A DNA stretch of 64,000 bases from Flavobacterium sp. N502540 (GCF_025947365.1 NZ_CP110012.1:3658001-3722000), one strand, 5' to 3'. Numbered from the stretch's first letter, positions 35,358-43,984 are shown. The notes: generated by a model from the letters alone, not told the origin. Program-made: numbers and translations.

Positions 35358-35730
35358 TCACTTATATGAGTATGCTGTGATTCGCGTGGTACCAAGGGTA
35401 GAACGCGAAGAGTTTCTGAATATCGGAATCATTTTGTTTTGCAAAAAAAAGAAATTCATAAAAGTTCTCTTTCATCTGAATAAAGAAAGAATACAAGCTC
35501 TTTCTGCTGACTTTGACATCGAACAGTTAGAATGTAATTTAACATCATTAGAGAAAATTGTTAATGGAGCTAAAGACGGCGGACCGATCGCTGAATTTGA
35601 GATTCCGGAACGTTTTAGATGGCTCACAGCCATTAGAAGTTCTGCAATACAAACATCAAGACCTCATCCGGGCTTATGTCAGGACTTAGAAAGAACAATT
35701 CAGAGGTTATTTGAAGAATTGGTTCTTTAG
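35347..35730 (+). CDS. DUF3037 family protein, partner of the HipA-like kinase
   Basis: A 127-residue protein whose N-terminus (YEYAVIRVVPRVEREEFLNI then GIILFCKKKKF) is the DUF3037 signature. It ends with RWLTAIRSSAIQTSRPHPGL, also typical. No signal peptide or membrane segment is seen. It starts inside the end of the HipA-like gene (11-base overlap), so translation is likely coupled and the two products probably work together. The biochemical function of the family is not known to me. Confidence 0.85.
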   Translation: MQDNHLYEYAVIRVVPRVEREEFLNIGIILFCKKKKFIKVLFHLNKERIQALSADFDIEQLECNLTSLEKIVNGAKDGGPIAEFEIPERFRWLTAIRSSAIQTSRPHPGLCQDLERTIQRLFEELVL

Positions 35731-36073
35731 AGGAGGTTCAAAGTTGTAGAGAAGCAAAGGTTCAGAGGTTTTTAGTAACAAAGGGTATTACTGTCTGAGA
35801 TGTTTAAAAAAAATGCAAAGACGCTAAGCCGTAAATAATATAAAGCTTTGTGAATTAGCGTTTTTACGGGACTAAAAAAAGGTTGAATTCTCTTGATTTT
35901 GTGGAAAAACTTTCTTTTGTAAATTTCTATAATTCCAATGCTTGTCATCAGACAGTTTTTTGTAGGGAATTGCTAAAAAGAAAATACCTGTGATTGTTTT
36001 TAATTTTTTAAGTTTGCTTCAAAAAAAATTGTCCAAATTAAATTTAAATCCCCTTTGTAAACCTACAAAAAGT
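35731..36073 (+). other. Gene-free spacer with intergenic repeats
   Basis: The first ~140 bases carry the dispersed repeat words (GCAAAGACGCTAAGCCG and its partial inverse near 35862-35880). The rest is AT-rich and holds the likely promoter of the lipoprotein gene. No RNA gene or convincing ORF is seen. Confidence 0.35.
36009..36016 (+). promoter_or_regulatory. Candidate -7 box for the lipoprotein gene
   Basis: TAAGTTTG matches TAnnTTTG exactly and lies 57 bases before the chosen ATG at 36074. The nearest upstream TTG (35994-35996) is only 12 bases away instead of about 19, so the pair is imperfect. Its position inside the longer open frame supports the later start. Confidence 0.3.
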
Positions 36074-36979
36074 ATGAAGTTTCAAAAATTACCTTTGTTA
36101 CCATTGGCCTTAATAGTGCTTTCTCTTTACTCCTGTACATCAGAAGATTCCCCAACATCAGGTGAAATAACAGATCCTGTTGTAATTAATCCGGCAGAAC
36201 AAAAATTAGTTTCAATTGCTTATCCCTCAAGTAGTAATCTGGCTTATATGATGGACAAACAGGAGTTTAAATATGATAATTCTAAACGTATTAATATCAT
36301 TGGGAGCTATTTATCTGTTTCTTATGTTGGTGACGATTTGATTGAAACCAAAACATTAGGAGATAATGTCTCTAATGCTGACATTGAAAACAAAACCTCG
36401 ATAGTGTTAAAGAATAAAAATGTTGCCACTATTATTTCTAACACAGTTTTTAAAAGAACTACCGGAGAAACTTACAGTATCGAAAGAGATTCAACTGTTT
36501 ATAGCTATGCGAATGAATACATCTCTAAGATTTTAAGCTATCATAAGAAATTTGTTGATGGGGATGGAAAGTATCGTTTACAAAGACAATTGGATTTCCA
36601 GGTTACAGCAGGAAATATTACACAAGTTAAAGTTGCTGAATATGGTGAAATAGTCGTTAGTAATTATACTTATGATAGTACACCAAATATTTTAATGGGA
36701 GATATTGCATATGAAACGCCACTATCTTTAATTAGAGGGCATAACATTTTATTACATGATAAATTAGGAAAAAGAAATGTAAATAATGTTGTTTCAATGG
36801 AAAATGTATTTAAAGAAACACCTTTTCAAAAATCTTATAAAACTGTAAATTACAGAAGAAACGTAGATAAATACGGAAGAATTAGCGAAATTGTATTATC
36901 CGGAAGTTGTGTAACCAGCAATCCACTCAATACGGCTACCAATTTTACAGATGAAAAAGTAATCTTCGAATACAAATAA
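36074..36979 (+). CDS. Hypothetical lipoprotein
   Basis: The start at ATG36074 is chosen because it places a lipoprotein signal at the very N-terminus (MKFQKLPLLPLALIVLSLYS followed by Cys21). The longer open frame from 35990 would add 28 polar residues before it. The mature part has about 280 residues and is predicted to be beta-rich, with phrases such as KQEFKYDNSKRINIIG, VYSYANEYISKILSY and YGRISEIVLSG that resemble the repeat-like strands of DUF4595-type lipoproteins of Bacteroidota. No enzymatic motif is visible. It is not clearly in an operon. Family assignment is tentative. Confidence 0.72.
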   Translation: MKFQKLPLLPLALIVLSLYSCTSEDSPTSGEITDPVVINPAEQKLVSIAYPSSSNLAYMMDKQEFKYDNSKRINIIGSYLSVSYVGDDLIETKTLGDNVSNADIENKTSIVLKNKNVATIISNTVFKRTTGETYSIERDSTVYSYANEYISKILSYHKKFVDGDGKYRLQRQLDFQVTAGNITQVKVAEYGEIVVSNYTYDSTPNILMGDIAYETPLSLIRGHNILLHDKLGKRNVNNVVSMENVFKETPFQKSYKTVNYRRNVDKYGRISEIVLSGSCVTSNPLNTATNFTDEKVIFEYK

Positions 36980-37203
36980 AAAATCTCGCAAAGTTGCAGA
37001 GATGCAAAGGTTCAGAGGTTTAAAGCGACGAGAGTTAGCTTAATCATAAAGTTCACAAAGATTTAATACAAAGCTTTGTGAACTTTTATATTTCGTAAAA
37101 TTTTCAACAGATTAAAATCATTGTAGTTTTTGCGTCAAAACCAGAAACCAGAAACCTGAAACTTGAAACTTGAAACTTGAAACCTGAAACAGAAGAAACT
37201 TGA
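36980..37203. repeat. Mixed intergenic repeats after the lipoprotein gene
   Basis: Three elements occur here: GCAAAG-type words at 36985-37020, a perfect 13-bp inverted repeat (37048-37060 with 37074-37086, AAAGTTCACAAAG), and a tandem array of seven-base units of the type GAAACTT/GAAACCT at about 37139-37203. The tandem unit returns at 40505-40548. Confidence 0.65.
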
Positions 37204-37206
37204 AAA

Positions 37207-37240
37207 AAACCACGAACTACAAAACTGTAATCCGTGGTTT
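37207..37240 (-). terminator. Terminator of the pectate lyase gene
   Basis: An 8-bp stem (37207-37214 with 37233-37240) with an 18-base loop is followed on the minus strand by a T run through 37203. It lies about 40 bases after the pectate lyase stop. Confidence 0.7.
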
Positions 37241-37278
37241 CAAAATAAAACTAACTTGTATTTTTTAACTGTAACGGA

Positions 37279-38391
37279 TTAAAACGATCCGCAGATATTG
37301 CCGCCTAAAGTTGCTCCTGCATTGGCAGAGATATCAGCTTTAACAGCAGTTTTGTTCAGTTTTACGATCGAATAGGGTGGAGTAAACGCAGTACCGCTTC
37401 CGGCCTGATTTCCGGTTGTATTGGTGAAAACATTGTCCGTTGCTGTAACAGCCGTAAAACCGCTCATTAGATCGATAGGAGTTTTTACACCTTCAAAAAC
37501 GTTGCTTTCTACATTAAGATTAGCTTCAAAACCTGCCGCAATACATTTATTACTTACCGTACTGTTAAAGAAGTTGTTTACCAGATGTACTTTTCCAAAA
37601 CGCACTCTAGGCATTCTTTCTTTGCAGCCGGGAGCCCACCAGCAGCGAGCGAAAGTGATTCTTAATTTTCCACGATCGGCAGTTGCACCATCACTGGAAC
37701 CAATTAAATTAGAATACCTGTGATCGTCAGAACCTCCGGGACCTCCGGCTTTAGGAGCTTTTAAATAACCAAATTTTGTATACGAAACCGTAACAAAATC
37801 TGATTTGTTTTTGATGTCGAAGTTTCCGTCAACCCCATCTCTGAATTCACAATGGTCTACCCATACATTCTGACAATCATCTAAAATAGCATTGTCCCAC
37901 CCATCTGTGTCATAAGCACCCGGACCTTCAAAAATAAGATTTCTGATAATCAGATTGGTACATCTTTTAATGTTGATGATTCCCGAACCGTCTTTTGTTT
38001 GGTTGGTCGATACCAGTTTTGCACCATTTGCACCGTAAATCGTTTTGCCACTTTGATCCTGCAGTGATAATCTTGTAGTAACCGTAATTGTACCGCTAAC
38101 TTTAATCACTTTTACAGCACTGTTTTCAATTGCGGTTTTGAGTTGCTCATAATTGGTTACTACTTGTTCTGCTGATGAACCTCCACCGGTTGTTCCTCCG
38201 TTTTGAGAAGCCCATCCTGGAACCTGAGCGCAGTTTCCAATTTTTGCTGTTAGATTACCGGAAGGTGCTGGAGAGGTCTCGATAGTGGCATTTTCGCTAC
38301 TTTGCAGTGTAGCAATTTCTTCGGTATTACAGGCTGCAAAACCGAAAATCAATGTTAACAGGAACACTGAGATTGTTGATTTAAATTTCAT
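37279..38391 (-). CDS. Pectate lyase family (PL1) lipoprotein
   Basis: A 370-residue protein with a lipoprotein signal (FLLTLIFGFAACNTEE, Cys21), so probably anchored in the outer membrane or exported. The right-handed beta-helix of pectate lyase family 1 is marked by NLIIRNLIFEGPGAYDTDGW, the calcium-site motif NVWVDHCEFRDGVDGNFDI, and the catalytic-arginine region GCKERMPRVRFGKVHLVNNF. It should cleave polygalacturonate or a related pectic polymer by beta-elimination. No SusC/SusD pair or other pectin genes lie next to it, so it is not within a typical polysaccharide utilisation locus. A terminator follows. Confidence 0.92.
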   Translation of the reverse strand: MKFKSTISVFLLTLIFGFAACNTEEIATLQSSENATIETSPAPSGNLTAKIGNCAQVPGWASQNGGTTGGGSSAEQVVTNYEQLKTAIENSAVKVIKVSGTITVTTRLSLQDQSGKTIYGANGAKLVSTNQTKDGSGIINIKRCTNLIIRNLIFEGPGAYDTDGWDNAILDDCQNVWVDHCEFRDGVDGNFDIKNKSDFVTVSYTKFGYLKAPKAGGPGGSDDHRYSNLIGSSDGATADRGKLRITFARCWWAPGCKERMPRVRFGKVHLVNNFFNSTVSNKCIAAGFEANLNVESNVFEGVKTPIDLMSGFTAVTATDNVFTNTTGNQAGSGTAFTPPYSIVKLNKTAVKADISANAGATLGGNICGSF

Positions 38392-38609
38392 AATAATTAA
38401 GTTTGGTTAAATAGTTAATAGTGCAAATCTGCTTATAATTAGGATGAAAAAAGTTGAACAAGTTCAATGTTTTGAAAATAATTTACTGTTAAATGTGTTT
38501 TTAATAACCGTTACATTACAAAAAAGTATATTTTTGTGTAATCGATTGCATTATTTTTCATTCATTCACCTACTTACGCCCCTGAGTAAGAATAAAAAGT
38601 AAATATCAC

Positions 38610-39179
38610 ATGTACAAAGACCTACGATTAAGTATCGAGCGAAAGATTCCGTTAACAGATGAGGAATGGAATTTTGTAGTTGAAAAAGTAAAGTTTATTA
38701 AACTTAAGAAAAATGAATTTCTTCAAATTCAGGATTCAAAGAGTTCTTATGAAGGTTTTATTTTGAAAGGTACTTTTAAAACCTATATTTTAAATGACAA
38801 TGGTACTGAAAGTGTCATTTTCTTCTCTTTCGAAAATGAGTGGATTTGTGACCTCGAAAGCTTCTATCATCAAAAGCCTACGACTTATAATATCAAAGCA
38901 ATAGAAGAAAGTGAGATCCTGGTGATCAGTAAAAAAAACAAAGCACTTTTGTTCGAACAAGTCCCAAAACTGATTCAGTTTCATATTATAATGGTGGAAA
39001 AAGCCAATATTGCCATTCAGCAAAGACTTCTTGATGTCCTGAACAAAACTTCTAAGCAAAGGTATTTGGAGTTTATAAAGCGCTATTCACACAAAGCAAA
39101 TAAAATCAATAACCGGAATTTATCCTCTTATTTGGGAGTCTCGCACGAGTTTCTATCGAAGATTAAAAGAAGTTGTTAA
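38610..39179 (+). CDS. Crp/Fnr-family transcription regulator
   Basis: A 189-residue protein with an N-terminal cyclic-nucleotide-binding-like beta-roll (EFLQIQDSKSSYEGFILKGT, TESVIFFSFENEWICDLESF) and a long dimer helix (LIQFHIIMVEKANIAIQQRL). It ends in a short C-terminal winged helix whose recognition part is NNRNLSSYLGVSHEFLSKIK. The residues that bind cAMP in CRP are not conserved, as is usual for this Bacteroidota subgroup. A TATTTTTG box at 38529-38536 could be its promoter. The pectate lyase gene lies divergently 218 bases away, so it might regulate that gene, which is only a positional hint. Confidence 0.87.
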   Translation: MYKDLRLSIERKIPLTDEEWNFVVEKVKFIKLKKNEFLQIQDSKSSYEGFILKGTFKTYILNDNGTESVIFFSFENEWICDLESFYHQKPTTYNIKAIEESEILVISKKNKALLFEQVPKLIQFHIIMVEKANIAIQQRLLDVLNKTSKQRYLEFIKRYSHKANKINNRNLSSYLGVSHEFLSKIKRSC

Positions 39180-39574
39180 GATTCTAGGAGGCTGAGTTTT
39201 TTTAGTAGTATGCTTTGATAAATAGAAGAAAGAAGCAAGAACAAAGAAGTATAAACTTTGCTTCTTCGCGCCTTTGCGAGCATATGCCGTACCAGCTAAA
39301 AAAACTTTGCGAATCTTTGCGTGACCCTTCGCGAACGTTGCGGTTAGATTCATTCCGGGATTAAAAATCCAATACTCCAAAGAGACATTTATTAGAAAAG
39401 TGAACTGTGATATCTGCCTTTTCCGGATTTTCAATGACGATTAAATCATAAGGTTTTAAATCGTACGTCTTCTCATCAATTTGAATAACGGTTGTATCTA
39501 AAGAAAATAAAAGTACGATTTGAGCATTACAATTTTGACTAGCAGCTGTTATTTTCAGTTGGTGATGGGATATT
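39177..39574. repeat. Tandem duplication, copy 1
   Basis: A unit of about 398 bp is repeated head-to-tail at 39575-39972. The offset is exactly 398 at four anchor points, including the hutD stop codon and the right edge. Small indels occur only near the left edge. Copy 1 contains the last ~71 codons of hutD plus the downstream repeat region. Confidence 0.9.
39361..39574 (-). pseudogene. Duplicated 3' fragment of the hutD-like gene
   Basis: The last ~71 codons of the hutD-like gene are repeated here in frame with a TAA at 39363-39361. About 190 bases next to the right edge are identical to the intact copy. Near the stop there are a few differences, one of which turns a Leu codon into His. No start codon or promoter precedes the fragment, so it is a dead by-product of the tandem duplication. 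Confidence 0.85.
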
Positions 39575-39972
39575 AAGGTTCTAAAAGGCTAAGGGGCTGA
39601 GTTTTTTAGTAGTGTGACTTTGAAAAATAGAAGCAAGAACAAAGAAGTATAAATTTTGCATCTTCGCGTCTTTACGAGCATATGCCGTACCAGCTAAAAA
39701 AACTTTGCGAATCTTTGCGTGACCCTTCGCGAACGTTGTGGTTAGATTCATTCCTGAATTAAAAATCCAATACTCCAAAGAGGCATTTATTAGAAAAGAG
39801 AACTGTGATATCTGCCTTTTCCGGATTTTCAATGACGATTAAATCATAAGGTTTTAAATCGTACGTCTTCTCATCAATTTGAATAACGGTTGTATCTAAA
39901 GAAAATAAAAGTACGATTTGAGCATTACAATTTTGACTAGCAGCTGTTATTTTCAGTTGGTGATGGGATATT
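39575..39972. repeat. Tandem duplication, copy 2
   Basis: This is the second copy of the ~398-bp unit. It includes the 3' end of the intact hutD-like gene, so the duplication did not break that gene; it only moved its former downstream sequence away. Confidence 0.9.
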
Positions 39973-40307
39973 TTTTTAGAGACCATCCAATTAAAATCGA
40001 TGCCTTTTGTATAAGAAGTTACGTCATCATCTGAGTTAAATTCCATGATTTCATATTGCCCGTATACCTTTTTCTCTTGGTTTATTTCAATATTCAGGTC
40101 GTTATCAAGCATAACCAGATATCGGTGATAACCTTTAAATTGGGTAAATACCGATGGTTCTTGCTCTATGGTTGCACTGCTTATTCTGAATGCAAAATCT
40201 CTATCTGCATAGTTTGCTGTTTTAGGATAAATCAGATATTCATACGTTAATCCACCACTCCAAACAGCGGCATTACAATTTTCTTTAGGTAAAAGGTGTA
40301 GGATCAT
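39759..40307 (-). CDS. hutD: HutD/Ves family protein
   Basis: A 182-residue cytoplasmic cupin-like protein. The family pattern is clear: NCNAAVWSGGLTYEYLIYPK near the start, RDFAFRISSATIEQEPSVFT, and FKGYHRYLVMLDNDLNIEIN. HutD proteins are often encoded with histidine-utilisation genes, and Ves is the E. coli relative; the biochemical role is poorly defined. Here it is about 10 kb from hutH and not in an operon with it. The 3' end of the gene lies inside the right copy of a 398-bp tandem duplication, and an extra 3' fragment follows. Confidence 0.85.
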   Translation of the reverse strand: MILHLLPKENCNAAVWSGGLTYEYLIYPKTANYADRDFAFRISSATIEQEPSVFTQFKGYHRYLVMLDNDLNIEINQEKKVYGQYEIMEFNSDDDVTSYTKGIDFNWMVSKKISHHQLKITAASQNCNAQIVLLFSLDTTVIQIDEKTYDLKPYDLIVIENPEKADITVLFSNKCLFGVLDF

Positions 40308-40314
40308 TTTTTTG

Positions 40315-40548
40315 TGATTGGAGGTTCAGAGGTTCAGAGGTTCAAAGGTTTTTCTGAGGTACTAAGGCTCTAAGGTGCTGAGTTGCTAAGTTTTTTATCA
40401 TCTTAAAAAATAATTTCGCAAAATCAAAGAAAGTAAAAACTAAAACTTTGCGTCTTAGCGACTTTGCGAGATTAAAAAGAAACCTTTGCGAATCTTTGCG
40501 GTGAAACATGAAACTTGAAACCTGAAACTTGAAACTTGAAACAAATAA
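40315..40548. repeat. Mixed intergenic repeats upstream of hutD
   Basis: The spacer contains GGTTCAGAGGTTCA-type units (40320-40350), a CTAAGG-type run (40360-40395), GCAAAG words in inverted arrangement (40425-40500), and GAAACTT tandem units (40505-40545). Nothing else is seen in it. Confidence 0.6.
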
Positions 40549-40550
40549 AA

Positions 40551-41057
40551 CTAAATAATCTTTTCTAAGTAAATAAACTCCAAAGGCTTTTTAGAAATGG
40601 TAACACGAATTTCGTTTTCGGGATAAGCTTCTCTTTCTCCTGTATCAACGTAGCCGTGACGTTTGTACCAGGCAACAAGCTCCTCCCGAACCGAGATCAC
40701 CGTCATAATAATGCTGGATAATCCCAAAGCTTTTGCATGATTTTCGGCTTCAGCCAGCATCTTTTTCCCTATGCCGCTATTTTGCAGTTCCGGTGAAACG
40801 GTTAACATTCCGAGATACAATTGCTGTCCTTTCTCAACTAATAAAACCGAACCGATAATGGTATCATTTTCGGTGTATTTCAAAAGAGTGTTTTTTGGAT
40901 CCAGAAAAATTTCGGTCATTTCTTGCTCGTCAGTTCTTTTCCCTTTTAATAAATTGGCTTCGGTTGTCCAGCCTTTTTTGGAGGTTTCCCCTCTGTAGGC
41001 TGAATTGATTAAAGTAGTTAACACCGGAATGTCCTCTAAGGAAGCTTTTGTAATCAT
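40551..41057 (-). CDS. GNAT-family N-acetyltransferase
   Basis: A 168-residue cytoplasmic protein with the GNAT core: IIGSVLLVEKGQQLYLGMLT (beta4) leading to VSPELQNSGIGKKMLAEAEN, which contains the acetyl-CoA pyrophosphate loop Q-x-x-G-I-G-K, then AWYKRHGYVDTGERE, the usual C-terminal motif. The substrate cannot be told from sequence. It stands alone between repeat-filled spacers, followed by a 10-bp inverted repeat on its upstream side. Confidence 0.9.
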   Translation of the reverse strand: MITKASLEDIPVLTTLINSAYRGETSKKGWTTEANLLKGKRTDEQEMTEIFLDPKNTLLKYTENDTIIGSVLLVEKGQQLYLGMLTVSPELQNSGIGKKMLAEAENHAKALGLSSIIMTVISVREELVAWYKRHGYVDTGEREAYPENEIRVTISKKPLEFIYLEKII

Positions 41058-41083
41058 GAATTATTGTAGTTGTAATTTTTTCA

Positions 41084-41145
41084 CGCAGATTTAACTGTTT
41101 TCTAAGACTATTATAAAATAATCTAAGTAGTCTGCTAAATCTGCG
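41084..41145. repeat. 10-bp inverted repeat upstream of the GNAT gene
   Basis: CGCAGATTTA at 41084-41093 is matched by its exact reverse complement at 41136-41145. The word resembles the core of the REP-like element near the RAYT gene, so this may be a related or decayed copy. Confidence 0.5.
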
Positions 41146-41206
41146 AGAGAAATTTTATTTCTATGTGTTAAATCAATTTTTGTTCATTAAACCCAAGAGG
41201 TTCGAT

Positions 41207-42733
41207 TTAGTATTTTGCAGGTTCTCCTGCTTTAGGTAATGATTGTTTAATGAAGGTTCTGATGTCTTCGTTGGCAGCTTCAAGATCAGCTTTTCTTAAA
41301 TACATCATGTGACCGCTTCTGTAACCTTTCCATGACATTCTATCGGTTAGTTTTCCACTTGGATCCATTTGCCATAAATCGTACTTTGAATTAAAGTAAT
41401 CACAGGCACCATCATAATATCCGGATTGTACCATGACATGTAAATACGGATTTTGAGCCATAGCTTGTCTCAGGTTTTCCCCAGTTTTATCATTCGATCT
41501 GTCCCAAGGATGTACAGAACCAAACATATTGTATTTAAAGTCTGTTTTGTAATTCAAATTGTTGCGCAGGTACATATTGATGGCAGGCGTAAACGAATGC
41601 AGCCAGGAAGTAAGTTCGGCATTAAAATCAGGGCTTTCACCTGAATCTTTGCGATCAATCCCTTTGTATCTGGAATCAAGTCTTCCTACCGTATAGCCCT
41701 TATCTCTTAACAGTTCTTTCCAAAAATAATCATAAGGAAGGTCTAAATTGTTTTGCTGGATCACTTTCTCCGGAATACCGGAATAACGGGCTATTTTAGC
41801 GCCAATTTCTTTTCTTTTTTGTTCATCCAAAGAGCCTCCTTTGGTCAATGCAGGAAGAAGTTCGTTTACGGTAAAATCTTCCACTTCGGGCAACATGTCT
41901 GTCAAATCTTTGTTTTGCAGATCAGGAGGAAGCATTTTGTGGTACCAGGCAGTAGCAGCAAAATAAGGCAATTTAAGAGCGGCATCAGAAACTACGCCAC
42001 GTGTTATTCCTAATTCAGTTGGAGAAACCAAAATCACTCCGTTAAGATACATCCATTGGCTGTTTTGCAGTTGAAGCGCTAATCCCGAAACACGGGTAGT
42101 ACCATAACTTTCACCAATTAGATATTTAGGGGAAGCCCAGCGATTGGTACGGGTTACAAAACCATTGATCCAGTCGGCGAGGTATTTAATGTCGGCATTT
42201 ACGCCAAAGAATTTTGTAGTAGGAATGTCTTTGCTTGTAGGTCTGGAATAAGCGGTATTGACAGGGTTTACAAAGACGATATCGGCAACATCCAGAATAG
42301 AATACGGATTTTCTTTTATTCCGTAAGGCTGTACAGGATATCCTTCATCATCAATGTTTAAGAGACTCGGTCCTGTGTAAGCAATCTGCATCCAAACCGA
42401 AGCAGAGCCCGGACCACCGTTAAAGGAAATAACTAACGGACGCGAAGCCTGATCTTTTACGTCAGAACGCTCATAATACGTATAGAACAATCCCGCAATG
42501 GCTTTTCCCTCTTCGTCCCAAACCGGCATCGTACCTGTGGTGGCTTTATAAGGAACTTTTTGTCCTTTTATGGTAACGGAGTGATTGGTGATGACACTAG
42601 CATCCGGATTAAAAGTAAGATTAGAAGGCGAATTTTCTTCTTTTGCAGGGGCTTGGGGAGCTTTTGGTTTTGATTCCTGAGCAGATGAAATTAAGGATCC
42701 GGCTAAAAGGAATACAAGTAATGTTTTTCTCAT
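41207..42733 (-). CDS. Serine carboxypeptidase-like (S10) peptidase, exported
   Basis: A 508-residue protein with signal peptide MRKTLLVFLLAGSLISSAQ. The S10 alpha/beta-hydrolase pattern is clear: SFNGGPGSASVWMQIAYTGP (oxyanion region), ADIVFVNPVNTAYSRP, the nucleophile motif LIGESYGTTR, an Asp in HVMVQSGYYDGACDYF, and the His in YRSGHMMYLRK. It should remove C-terminal residues from peptides in the periplasm or outside. A Pro/Glu-rich segment directly after the signal (PKAPQAPAKEENSPS) looks like a flexible linker. It is transcribed alone. Confidence 0.92.
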   Translation of the reverse strand: MRKTLLVFLLAGSLISSAQESKPKAPQAPAKEENSPSNLTFNPDASVITNHSVTIKGQKVPYKATTGTMPVWDEEGKAIAGLFYTYYERSDVKDQASRPLVISFNGGPGSASVWMQIAYTGPSLLNIDDEGYPVQPYGIKENPYSILDVADIVFVNPVNTAYSRPTSKDIPTTKFFGVNADIKYLADWINGFVTRTNRWASPKYLIGESYGTTRVSGLALQLQNSQWMYLNGVILVSPTELGITRGVVSDAALKLPYFAATAWYHKMLPPDLQNKDLTDMLPEVEDFTVNELLPALTKGGSLDEQKRKEIGAKIARYSGIPEKVIQQNNLDLPYDYFWKELLRDKGYTVGRLDSRYKGIDRKDSGESPDFNAELTSWLHSFTPAINMYLRNNLNYKTDFKYNMFGSVHPWDRSNDKTGENLRQAMAQNPYLHVMVQSGYYDGACDYFNSKYDLWQMDPSGKLTDRMSWKGYRSGHMMYLRKADLEAANEDIRTFIKQSLPKAGEPAKY

Positions 42734-42920
42734 AAAAATAGGGTGTTAATAGAAATTAATGCTCTAAACAGGTGGCTGTATTTAGAATTTTTAAAGATAT
42801 AAAAATAATCATAAGTGAGGATTTTTAATCTCTAAGAGAAGGGAAGTAATTTTATGAAGGTCTACATAGGGTAGGGATGCCCATGATTTTTTGGAATGAC
42901 CTCCCGCTCAATGTCATTTG

Positions 42921-43076
42921 GCTAAAGCCCAATTCTTATCTTGAATACAAAACCCCCAGCTGAAGCTGAGGGCAATTGAATTGATTTATTTTAAGGATTA
43001 TTTTCAGATTTTTTTTTGAATGGCCTCCAGCTTCAGCTGGAGAGAATAAAAAATAGAATAGGAAATGGCTTTAGCC
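42921..43076. repeat. Composite palindromic element (BIME-like)
   Basis: Two half-elements face each other. GGCTAAAGCC (42921-42930) and CCCCCAGCTGAAGCTGAGGG (42954-42973) are answered by CCTCCAGCTTCAGCTGGAG (43024-43042) and GGCTTTAGCC (43067-43076). Each word is itself a near palindrome, and the whole is an inverted pair. This layout resembles the bacterial interspersed mosaic elements mobilised by RAYT transposases, and a RAYT gene lies 170 bases further on. Confidence 0.7.
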
Positions 43077-43182
43077 GAAATTTTTTGGGATTTAATTTGT
43101 TTGTATTCGCGTTAGTCTTAAAGATTGAGCTTGTTCAAATCAAAATCAAAGTCAAATAGATCTTTTGCATTAACATTCAAAC

Positions 43183-43218
43183 CGTTAGCGCAGATTTGTA
43201 ATCTGTGCCCACAAAGTT
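43183..43218 (+). repeat. REP-like element, left flank of RAYT
   Basis: A 36-base element with a GCAGATT-TGT-AATCTG hairpin core followed by TGCCCACAAAG. Its reverse complement, with seven substitutions, is found at 43872-43907 on the other side of the RAYT gene. Confidence 0.7.
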
Positions 43219-43243
43219 GAGTAAACGCAACAGTTAGTACATT

Positions 43244-43798
43244 TCAAAATAAGTATAACGAAACAACATCTAAATCATTTTCTAAACCTGAATAATTCCT
43301 TGCCGAACTAAAATAATACTCTTCAGCAGAACTGACAGTTTTATCTTTTACAGGATTATTGTGGATGTAATCTATTTTTTGCTTAATAAATTTATTACTG
43401 TAAACATGTTCTGCATGGTAGCCATTTTGCCAGACTTTATAAGTCTGAACCTTTTTTAAATGCTCACATTCCTTTTGAAAATATTCCAGCATCCATTCTC
43501 TTCTGCTTTCGGGTTCATTTATTATAGTTTGTATTATTTTTTTGGATGTAAATTTTTTAAAATCTCTAATAATATCAGATAAAACAAAACCATTCGTTCC
43601 TTTACAAAGCAAATGTATATGACTGCTCATAATACAATAGGCATAGATTTCTAAACCTTTATTTTCCTGACAATATTTTAGAGCATTTATCAAAATAATT
43701 TTTTGATTTACTCTTGTAAATATATCTATCCATCCTACAACAGTTATAGTTATAAAATATGCTTCATCAGTTGTTGTTGCTTTGTATTTTGTAGACAC
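43244..43798 (-). CDS. REP-associated tyrosine transposase (RAYT)
   Basis: A 184-residue single-strand transposase of the Y1 (IS200-like) fold. The metal-binding HUH motif is SSHIHLL with His60 and His62, and the catalytic tyrosine is Tyr144 in KIDYIHNNPVKD, the typical RAYT context. The start is GTG at 43798, because no upstream ATG is in frame. Unlike IS elements it carries no terminal insertion-sequence ends, but REP-like palindromes flank it on both sides in inverted orientation. RAYTs are usually single-copy, domesticated enzymes that recognise and spread such palindromes. The frame is intact, so it may be active. Confidence 0.88.
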   Translation of the reverse strand: MSTKYKATTTDEAYFITITVVGWIDIFTRVNQKIILINALKYCQENKGLEIYAYCIMSSHIHLLCKGTNGFVLSDIIRDFKKFTSKKIIQTIINEPESRREWMLEYFQKECEHLKKVQTYKVWQNGYHAEHVYSNKFIKQKIDYIHNNPVKDKTVSSAEEYYFSSARNYSGLENDLDVVSLYLF

Positions 43799-43871
43799 GT
43801 ATTTTTTTTCCTACAAAAATAAAAAATATAATGGAAAATTTTAATTTTTTATTTATGGGTTTTGAAGGAAT

Positions 43872-43907
43872 TACTTTGCGGGCACGGATTGCAAATCCGC
43901 GCTATCG
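43872..43907 (-). repeat. REP-like element, right flank of RAYT
   Basis: Read on the minus strand, this 36-base element has the core GCGGATT-TGC-AATCCG followed by TGCCCGCAAAG. It is the inverted partner of the element at 43183-43218. The differences in the stem are compensatory (A-T pairs in the left copy, G-C in this one), so the hairpin is preserved. Confidence 0.7.
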
Positions 43908-43984
43908 TTGCGGAGATAAATCTGCGCGATCAGGAATTTCTTTGAGTTCACGAGCGAAATGCTTACGGTAGCAAAAGAATAATA

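Noticed and set aside
35990..36073. Upstream extension of the lipoprotein gene
   Set aside because: The extra residues precede a perfect lipoprotein signal, and a promoter-like box lies inside the extension.
37139..37203. Tandem short units that at first look CRISPR-like
   Set aside because: Units are only about seven bases, contiguous and without spacers, and no cas genes are in the window. They are simple tandem repeats.
39153..39832. Two related open frames (93 and 83 codons) on the minus strand at 39153-39434 and 39581-39832
   Set aside because: They are other-frame readings of the 398-bp tandem duplication, made of repeat sequence and the hutD 3' end, not a gene pair.
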